DNA from: Deltaproteobacteria bacterium
Lineage (GTDB): Bacteria > Desulfobacterota > Dissulfuribacteria > Dissulfuribacterales > UBA3076
Length of the DNA stretch: 11,399 bases
Assembly (NCBI GenBank): GCA_030605675.1
Contig: JAUWHV010000163.1
Location: 1-11,399, forward strand
Reading direction: 5' to 3'
The position numbers and the translations under genes are program-made. Every line of letters begins with the position of its first letter. The stretch's first letter is position 1. Positions 6,212 through 11,399 of this stretch are shown piece by piece. The notes under the pieces were generated by a model, which saw nothing but the letters and a program-made list of their open reading frames with translations, had not been told where the DNA came from and made no database searches.

Positions 6212-9200
6212 TTGCTTCTCTGGTCTTCCTATCTGCAGTGTGTGGGATGATCTGGTCTCTGCTTTAACGGAGAACCAGGTCATAATTGTCAGCGGGGAGA
6301 CAGGTTGCGGGAAGACCACTCAATTGCCAAAAATATGCCTCGCTGCAGGAAGGGGTACGCATAGGAAGATTGCCTGCACACAACCGAGAAGGGTGGCGGC
6401 TATTACGGTGGCTGCCAGAGTTGCCGAAGAACTGGGGCCTCAAGGACCCGGACTCGTAGGTTACAAAATACGCTTTAGAGACAGTACCGGACCTGAAACC
6501 AGGATCAAATTTGTAACAGATGGCATGCTCCTGGCTGAAGTGCAGCAAGATCCAAAACTCAGGGCGTATGATACCATAATTGTAGATGAGGCCCATGAGA
6601 GAAGCCTGAACATAGACTTCCTTCTGGGGATACTCAGAAGACTCCTGCCGGTCAGGCCTGAACTAAAGGTCATTATCACATCCGCCACAATGGACACTGC
6701 ACATTTCTGCCAGGCATTCGGCAAGGTCCCGGTAATAGAAATTGCAGGTCGCGGCTATCCCGTGGAGATACAGTACAAACCTATAGAACAAGATGAGGAA
6801 TCTGAATTAACCACTGTTGAAAAGGTTATTTTTGCAACAGAGGAGATTAGGAGGAAGGATCCCTTTGGTGACATACTTGTCTTTCTTCCCACGGAAAGAG
6901 AGATACTGGAAACTGTCAAGATCCTGAAGGCCGGGTGTGAAGATGAGGCCTTGGTACTTCCCATGTATGGCAGACTGGCCGCTTCTGACCAGAAACGCAT
7001 ATTCAAGCCGGCCCATGTTCAGAAAATCGTAGTAGCTACGAACGTAGCCGAGACCTCCATTACAGTCCCTGGAATCATGTATGTCGTGGATTCGGGTCTG
7101 GCTCGAATCGCTCGCTATAACGTCAGGTCCCGCACAAAGGCACTTCCAATCGTTCCCATATCAAGGGGCAGTGCGGACCAAAGGGCAGGACGTGCAGGGA
7201 GAGTCCATGCCGGGGTCTGTGTTCGGCTTTACAGCGAAGAGGACTACGAGGATCGGCCCGAATACACTCTGCCTGAAATCCGCAGATCAAATCTGGCCGA
7301 GGTCATACTGCGTCTTTATGCAATGAAACTTGGGCCTGTTGATAAATTTCCTTTTGTGGATGCCCCATCTTCCCAGGCCATAAAAGAAGGATTTACCACA
7401 CTGAGAGAGTTGAGGGCCCTAAATGCAGCAGGCAGGCTGACCAGGACAGGGCGAATTATGGCCAGGCTGCCTCTTGATCCCAGAATTTCAAGGATGATCA
7501 TTGAGGCCCGGCATGAGAATGCACTGAAAGAGGTTGTCATAATTGCGTCGGCCATGAGTATCCAGGATCCCAGAGAACGCCCGGCAGATAAAGAAAACCA
7601 GGCAGACCAGGCCCACAACTCCTTTAAGGACCCTTCTTCTGATTTATTGACCTTTATCAAGATGTGGAATGCCTATCACAGAGAGCTGAAAGCCGGGCGT
7701 AGCAGGAATCAGATACGAAAATACTGCAGAGAGAACTTCCTCTCCTACAACAGGATGCAGGAATGGAAAGACATCCATGATCAAATAATGGATATCCTCC
7801 AAGAGGCGGAAGAATTCCCCCAAATCACCAAAGTCCCTCTCAATCACCAAATCACCAAATCACCAAATCAACAAATCAACAGGTCCATTCATTGTTCTGT
7901 TCTCTCGGGCTTTTTGGGACAGATTGCCCTTAAGCAGGAGGGGTCCCGTTACCTCGCAGCCCGTGGCAGAGAGGTCTTCCTTTTTCCGGGTTCCTCACTT
8001 TACAAAAAAGGCCCTAAGTGGATAGTGGCAACAGAGCTTATACGGACATCCAGGCTTTTTGCCAGGACAGTGGCTGCCATTGAGCCCGAATGGATAGAAA
8101 AGCTGGCAGGTGATCTTTGTATACACAGCTATTCGGATCCACATTGGGAAAAACGCCGTGGAGAGGTAATGGCATGGGAGAGGGTCACGCTTTTTGGTCT
8201 CCCAATAGTTGAAAGAAGAAAGGTCAGATACGGAAAAATTGATCCGGATAAATCCAGGGAGATCTTTATACGGCAGGCACTGATTCCGGGTGAGTTTAAA
8301 AACAAATACCCCTTTCTTGTCCATAATATGGAGCTGATCTCAGAGGTTCAGGACCTGGAGGACAGGACCAGGCGGCGGGACATCATGGTGGACGAGGAAA
8401 TCCTCTATTCCTTTTATGACCAAGGGTTGAGTGAGATAGAAAAAATACTGTTCAAAGACAAATCCTACAAGGGGAAGAAAAGCCCGGGGTCTGAAGTGAT
8501 ATGTAATGAACGTTCTCTTGCCAGGGCACTGCGTATTTCCAACAATGACGTTCCTGCTCTATGCCTTACAAAAGAAGATCTACTCAGATCAAGCCCCGAT
8601 GCCGGCGTGCTTATCCAGTTTCCAGGACACATAGAGGTCTCAGGACACAGACTCTCTCTAAGTTACCGCTTTTGCCCAGGTGATGAGGCGGATGGAGTTA
8701 CTGTAAAGATCCCCCAGGGCATACTTGCCTCTTTATCACCTGAGCCCTTTGAGTGGTTGGTTCAAGGCCTTCTCCAGGAAAAGATCACCTATCTCCTGAA
8801 AACGTTACCCAAGCAGATTCGCAAACTCCTGGTACCAATACCCATGGTCGCTGAAAATATAGGCAAAAAACTCAAAAAATCAGAGAAGGGCCTGCTTCGC
8901 TCATTACAGGAAGAACTTTTCAAGCAATATGGCATACATATAGAAAGGAAAATGTGGCCGGGACCTGAGGACAGCCCCCATCACCTCTTGATGAGATTCG
9001 AGGTAATAGACCGGAATGGAAAAGTCCTTGATTCAGGGCATGACCTCAACCGCATACAGGAGAGCTGGAAAAAGTCCCCTTCCACTTTTGATCAAAATGA
9101 TCCCGAATGGTTAAAGACCAAGGCCAGGTGGGAAGTATCCGGGCTCAACCTGGGGAATCTTCCGGATATCCCTAGTTCGGTCATGAGTTCTTCAGGAGAC

Positions 9201-10028
9201 CGGGAGAATCCCATAAAGGCCTTCCCAGGACTTTTTTTAGAAGATGACCGCGTGTGTATAAGACTTTTTCTCAATCAGGATGAAGCCCTTTCAAAAACCC
9301 AACAGGGGGCAAGGCGACTTCTCGCTGATTACCTGGGCAAAGAGCTTGGATATCTCAAGAAAAACTGTGTCCCCAGCGATCTGCCGCCAGAGGCCTGCAT
9401 TGCCTTTGGAGGCACACAGAAACTGCGTCAATCCGTATATGCCTTTCTCTACAAAGAACTGTTAGGAAACTGGAAGCAAATTCCGAGCAAATCCGATCTT
9501 CTTAATAAAGCCGGGGAATTGGAGGGGAAAATTTTTCAGCAAGCCGGCTCGATCATACAGTTACTGAAAGAAGTATTTGAGGCCCACATCACAGCGAAGC
9601 GAGAAATAAGGCGCCTTCAAAATACTATAACAAACAGAAAGAGCCGCTCCCAGGTCCATAAAGACCTTGAAGCAGAGCTAATAAGACTCACTCCGCCGCA
9701 CTTTCCTGCAAATGCAAGCCTGGACCAGCTTTCCGACCTGCCACGATACCTGAATGCCTTGGCTGTCAGGGCCCGGAGAGCATATGTTGATCCCCTAAAA
9801 GACAGGACAAAGGCATCCGGATTAGAGCCGTTCCTGCTGCACCTCAACGAGGCCAGGACCTCTTTTGAGGCGAAGAAAGAAACAGAGCTTGAAGAAGAGA
9901 TCAGGCATTTCGAAACGCTCATTGATGAATACAGGGTATCTATATTTGCCCCTGAGCTTGGCACTGCAATATCGATTTCCCCAAAGCGTCTTTCTGGGGC
10001 ATGGGAGAGGCTAAGGGCTCTTTTGTGA
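6171..10028 (+). CDS. hrpA: HrpA-type DEAH-box ATP-dependent RNA helicase with C-terminal DUF3418
   Basis: A 1285-residue SF2 helicase, close to E. coli HrpA length (about 1300). Motifs: Walker A GETGCGKTT (42-50), DEAH (139-142), SAT (171-173), motif VI QRAGRAGR (337-344), then the winged-helix/HA2 region, an OB-fold-like part starting IHCSVLSGFLGQIALK, FPGSSLYKKGPKW, EPEWIE, YSDPHWEKR, and the long HrpA-specific DUF3418 ending VSIFAPELGTAISISPKRL. E. coli HrpA acts on mRNA and has been linked to rescue of collided ribosomes; that role here is by homology. A period-8 repeat encodes the linker at about residues 551-571 between the helicase part and the OB part, where E. coli has an unrelated short linker. 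I chose ATG 6171 (GGAG 2 nt upstream, tight). The alternative is TTG 6099, overlapping the MBL gene by 41 nt. The frame is otherwise unbroken. No terminator hairpin follows. Confidence 0.93.
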   Translation: MRIRIPDFKFQIPNCFSGLPICSVWDDLVSALTENQVIIVSGETGCGKTTQLPKICLAAGRGTHRKIACTQPRRVAAITVAARVAEELGPQGPGLVGYKIRFRDSTGPETRIKFVTDGMLLAEVQQDPKLRAYDTIIVDEAHERSLNIDFLLGILRRLLPVRPELKVIITSATMDTAHFCQAFGKVPVIEIAGRGYPVEIQYKPIEQDEESELTTVEKVIFATEEIRRKDPFGDILVFLPTEREILETVKILKAGCEDEALVLPMYGRLAASDQKRIFKPAHVQKIVVATNVAETSITVPGIMYVVDSGLARIARYNVRSRTKALPIVPISRGSADQRAGRAGRVHAGVCVRLYSEEDYEDRPEYTLPEIRRSNLAEVILRLYAMKLGPVDKFPFVDAPSSQAIKEGFTTLRELRALNAAGRLTRTGRIMARLPLDPRISRMIIEARHENALKEVVIIASAMSIQDPRERPADKENQADQAHNSFKDPSSDLLTFIKMWNAYHRELKAGRSRNQIRKYCRENFLSYNRMQEWKDIHDQIMDILQEAEEFPQITKVPLNHQITKSPNQQINRSIHCSVLSGFLGQIALKQEGSRYLAARGREVFLFPGSSLYKKGPKWIVATELIRTSRLFARTVAAIEPEWIEKLAGDLCIHSYSDPHWEKRRGEVMAWERVTLFGLPIVERRKVRYGKIDPDKSREIFIRQALIPGEFKNKYPFLVHNMELISEVQDLEDRTRRRDIMVDEEILYSFYDQGLSEIEKILFKDKSYKGKKSPGSEVICNERSLARALRISNNDVPALCLTKEDLLRSSPDAGVLIQFPGHIEVSGHRLSLSYRFCPGDEADGVTVKIPQGILASLSPEPFEWLVQGLLQEKITYLLKTLPKQIRKLLVPIPMVAENIGKKLKKSEKGLLRSLQEELFKQYGIHIERKMWPGPEDSPHHLLMRFEVIDRNGKVLDSGHDLNRIQESWKKSPSTFDQNDPEWLKTKARWEVSGLNLGNLPDIPSSVMSSSGDRENPIKAFPGLFLEDDRVCIRLFLNQDEALSKTQQGARRLLADYLGKELGYLKKNCVPSDLPPEACIAFGGTQKLRQSVYAFLYKELLGNWKQIPSKSDLLNKAGELEGKIFQQAGSIIQLLKEVFEAHITAKREIRRLQNTITNRKSRSQVHKDLEAELIRLTPPHFPANASLDQLSDLPRYLNALAVRARRAYVDPLKDRTKASGLEPFLLHLNEARTSFEAKKETELEEEIRHFETLIDEYRVSIFAPELGTAISISPKRLSGAWERLRALL
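7823..7881 (+). repeat. tandem octamer repeat (AATCAMCA) inside hrpA
   Basis: Three AATCACCA units (7842-7865) are followed by two AATCAACA units (7866-7881), with one detached AATCACCA at 7823-7830. The 40-bp tract has an 8-nt period, not a codon multiple, and encodes an Asn/Gln/Thr/Ser-rich linker (NHQITKSPNQQINR). It sits at a domain boundary, where unstructured sequence is tolerated. A change of one unit would shift the reading frame. Confidence 0.85.
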
Positions 10029-10066
10029 TAATTCTTTCCTTTTTTCGTGTGTTGCACAATCTGAAG

Positions 10067-10119
10067 TGTAACCTCACAGGTCGAAATTTTTTGACATATA
10101 TAGGGTTACATCTTATTTT
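10067..10119 (+). promoter_or_regulatory. candidate promoter and operator dyad of the RHH-GNAT toxin-antitoxin operon
   Basis: A consensus -35 TTGACA (10091-10096) is followed after 17 nt by TATTTT (10114-10119; 4 of 6 match to TATAAT). A perfect 7-bp inverted repeat TGTAACC (10067-10073)/GGTTACA (10104-10110) brackets the -35 box, and a small dyad CTACA-TTTT-TGTAG lies just downstream. RHH antitoxins usually repress their own operon by binding dyads at the promoter, so these are candidate operators. This is motif-based only. Confidence 0.45.
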
Positions 10120-10187
10120 AAAACATGATCTACATTTTTGTAGAAAAATATTTGGTTATATAAATTATAGAGGAATGAGATAGAAAA

Positions 10188-10493
10188 ATGAAACAGGCAA
10201 GACAGAAACAACCCCAAATATCGGCACACGTGAGTGAAGGGACGAAGGCGAAACTGGATCGTCTTTCTCATGCACGAGGATTGCGAAAGGCATTTGTCTT
10301 AGAACAGGCCCTTTTATACCACTTTCGAGCCCTTGAAGAATTGCCGGAAGAGGCATTTCTTCCTCCGCGGTTGGTGTTATCCCGGAACTCCTTTGAGAAA
10401 ATCATTGAATTTGTTAACAATCCTCCTTATCCCACAGAAGCAATGCAGGAATTGATGGATGGAATATCAGATAAGACCGTTGCAGAAGAGTGA
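10188..10493 (+). CDS. ribbon-helix-helix antitoxin (TacA/DUF1778-like) of a GNAT toxin
   Basis: A 101-residue protein. The N-terminal part (about 9-50; QISAHVSEGTKAKLDRL...FVLEQALLYHFRAL) fits a ribbon-helix-helix DNA-binding domain. The C-terminal part (about 62-95; LVLSRNSFEKIIEFVNNPP...EAMQELM) resembles the toxin-wrapping tail of DUF1778/TacA antitoxins. It should neutralise the downstream acetyltransferase and repress its own promoter. A purine-rich AGAGGA...GAG precedes the ATG. The stop lies 35 nt inside the toxin frame, the usual antitoxin-first coupling. The RHH part is diverged from textbook TacA, so the subfamily is less certain than the role. Confidence 0.82.
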   Translation: MKQARQKQPQISAHVSEGTKAKLDRLSHARGLRKAFVLEQALLYHFRALEELPEEAFLPPRLVLSRNSFEKIIEFVNNPPYPTEAMQELMDGISDKTVAEE

Positions 10494-10974
10494 CAACCGA
10501 AAAGAGTTCGAAAGTGGACAAGCGGATTTAGATCATTTTTTCAGGCGCTACGCCGGACAAAACCAGTTCAGGCACCATATTGGAGTTACTTATATCGCCA
10601 CGGATGAAGATACAATATTTGGATATATGACGGTTGCTATGGGGACTTTAGAGGTCGAAGGATTACCAGAAAAAAAGAGCCTACCTGAGCATTATCCCTT
10701 GCCAATTTTGCGATTAGGTCGGTTGGCAGTGGATAACCGTTATCAAGGCCAAGGAATCGGAAAGCGGTTACTCCGTCATGCATTTAAATTAGCACTTCAA
10801 CAAAGAGATACTGTAGGATGCGTGGGAGTCGTTATTGATGCCAAAACAGAAGCTATTGAATTTTACCAAAAGTTCGGCTTCCGACTGATAGATGAACTTA
10901 TGGAAGGGGAAGCTCGTGGGAATCCAATACCTAAGCCCTTGTTTCTACCTATCAAATCAATTGTAGAAATTTAG
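10459..10974 (+). CDS. GNAT acetyltransferase toxin (TacT-like)
   Basis: A 171-residue GNAT-fold protein. The N-terminal FESGQADLDHFFRRYAGQNQ matches the F-x-C/S-G...LD.FL...A..Q signature of TacT/AtaT-type toxins. The acetyl-CoA pyrophosphate loop is RYQGQGIGKRLL (Q96, G99, G101) after LGRLAVD (86-92), and FYQKFGF (135-141) carries the likely catalytic Y136. Such toxins acetylate the amino group of charged aminoacyl-tRNAs and halt translation; which tRNA is targeted here cannot be read from sequence. The start at 10459 overlaps the antitoxin by 35 nt and has AGGA 8 nt upstream (10447-10450). All expected motifs are present, so the toxin looks functional. Its stop abuts the dead vapC remnant on the opposite strand. 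Confidence 0.87.
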   Translation: MEYQIRPLQKSDNRKEFESGQADLDHFFRRYAGQNQFRHHIGVTYIATDEDTIFGYMTVAMGTLEVEGLPEKKSLPEHYPLPILRLGRLAVDNRYQGQGIGKRLLRHAFKLALQQRDTVGCVGVVIDAKTEAIEFYQKFGFRLIDELMEGEARGNPIPKPLFLPIKSIVEI

Positions 10975-11042
10975 GGGGACGGGTTTGATGGTTCTGGCTT
11001 AATAACTTCAGAAATTACACAGATGTCTAACAAAAAATTCAT
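10971..11042 (-). pseudogene. 5' remnant of a PIN-domain (VapC-type) toxin gene
   Basis: The minus strand from ATG at 11042 encodes 23 residues beginning MNFLLDICVISEVIKPEP, the typical N-terminus of PIN-domain toxins (MxxLLDTxVISE...KP). It includes the first metal-binding acid (D6) and the conserved E12. It then runs into a TAA at 10973-10971, which overlaps the TAG of the GNAT gene, so at least 100 residues of toxin are missing. The ATG overlaps the stop of the antitoxin remnant in ATGA (11042-11039), the usual coupling of such pairs. The remnant cannot make an active RNase: the other catalytic acids are gone. Confidence 0.8.
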
Positions 11043-11199
11043 ATTTCAATGTCTCGGGGCAAATCTTTATTACGAGTAATTTCCAGATTGACTCCGGCAA
11101 GCGGGGATTTTCTGAGAAAGCTCACCACGTCTGTGTCCTTTCAACCAAATTGCTGAATTTGTTTTTAGCTTCTTGTAACTGCCAAACGCCCTTTTCCAT
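11039..11199 (-). pseudogene. internally deleted Phd/YefM-family antitoxin gene (partner of the PIN remnant)
   Basis: From ATG at 11199 the minus strand reads MEKGVWQLQEAKNKFSNLVE then RTQTW and a TGA at 11124-11122. WQLQEAKNKFSNLV is the Phd N-terminal DNA-binding signature. In another frame, from about 11134, it reads TDVVSFLRKSPLAGVN then LEITRNKDLPRDIEI and stops at 11039, which matches the usual toxin-binding C-terminus of these antitoxins (SPLxGxx...LPRDI). The central part (ITxxGxxVAVxxSxxEY) is missing and the frames do not match, so an internal deletion of roughly 30-40 codons with a frameshift is inferred. A TATAAT lies upstream (11243-11238, minus) as a possible relic promoter. No product with both halves can be made. 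Confidence 0.8.
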
Positions 11200-11244
11200 T
11201 TTTTCACCCACAATCAAATTATGTCCAGTCTGTCTAAATTATAA

Positions 11245-11399
11245 AAAGAAACGATTTCCCGGATAGCGCGTATTTTTGCCTTGGCAAAGGATGTCTTGGA
11301 GAATGAACAAAGGGCAATGACGTGGTTGCGACAACAGCAGGTCGGACTGGGTGGCCGGACCCCGCTTGAGTTGATGCATACAGAGGCAGGTGCACGAGA
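11245..11399 (+). pseudogene. Xre/MbcA/ParS-type antitoxin, C-terminal toxin-binding domain (DUF2384), N-terminus missing, runs off window
   Basis: After a TAA at 11242-11244 the plus strand is open to the window end. It encodes KETISRIARIFALAKDVLEN, then EQRAMTWLRQQQVGLGGRTP and LELMHTEAGAR. This is the DUF2384 domain signature (R.AR..ALA..V......A..WL......LGGRTPLELL.TEAGAR), the toxin-binding part of antitoxins paired with RES or MbcT-type toxins. The helix-turn-helix half that normally precedes it is not found in any frame upstream. The only in-frame start is a TTG at 11281 without a ribosome-binding site. It is therefore probably a 5'-truncated remnant, though an unusual short form cannot be excluded. 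A RES-type toxin gene could follow beyond the window. Confidence 0.72.

Noticed and set aside
7823..7881. Possible CRISPR-like repeat
   Set aside because: The units are 8 nt, contiguous and without spacers, and they lie inside an intact coding frame.
9617..10057. 146-codon minus-strand open frame over the hrpA 3' end
   Set aside because: It is antisense to the conserved DUF3418 C-terminus (VSIFAPELGTAISISPKRL), with serine-rich shadow composition.

Overview
The window looks like part of a bacterial chromosome, most likely from the Desulfobacterota (the former Deltaproteobacteria). The best clue is the adenylate kinase. Its unusual P-loop (GPNGSGKGTQ) and cysteine-bearing LID resemble the enzymes I know from sulfate reducers such as Desulfovibrio. 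The SH3/anchor protein, YacG and full-length HrpA fit a proteobacterial-type genome. No rRNA, tRNA, CRISPR array or intact insertion sequence is visible.

Layout: (1) 1-2185 is the 3' part of an alpha-glucan phosphorylase gene, cut by the window edge. It converges on adk (2262-2939, minus), and one bidirectional terminator separates them. (2) 2940-3487 is a non-coding, AT-rich leader of about 550 bp with a candidate promoter, small palindromes and a long imperfect inverted repeat built from heptamers. (3) 3488-10028 is a co-directional run: SH3-domain membrane protein, YacG, thioredoxin-reductase-like flavoprotein, metallo-beta-lactamase-fold hydrolase (4-nt ATGA overlap with the flavoprotein) and a 1285-residue HrpA-type DEAH RNA helicase. 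It is plausibly one or two transcription units. (4) 10029-11399 is a toxin-antitoxin region. It holds an intact RHH antitoxin/GNAT acetyltransferase toxin pair, then on the minus strand the decayed remains of a Phd antitoxin/PIN (VapC) toxin pair, then on the plus strand the C-terminal domain of an Xre/MbcA/ParS-type antitoxin (DUF2384) without its N-terminal half, running off the window.

Two themes are least likely to appear in a routine annotation. First, the two decayed toxin-antitoxin modules are too broken for gene callers but clearly readable: WQLQEAKNKFSNLVER, SPLAGVN...LPRDIEI, MNFLLDICVISE and GLGGRTPLELMHTEAGAR. Three unrelated modules therefore lie within 1.2 kb, two of them dead. 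Second, short-period (7-8 nt) tandem and inverted repeats recur four times, and three copies run into reading frames: the YacG C-terminus, the HrpA N-terminus and start codon, and an HrpA interdomain linker. The linker tract has an 8-nt unit, so gain or loss of one unit would shift the HrpA frame.

I see no complete previously undescribed system. The carbohydrate, nucleotide and redox genes look like ordinary housekeeping functions.
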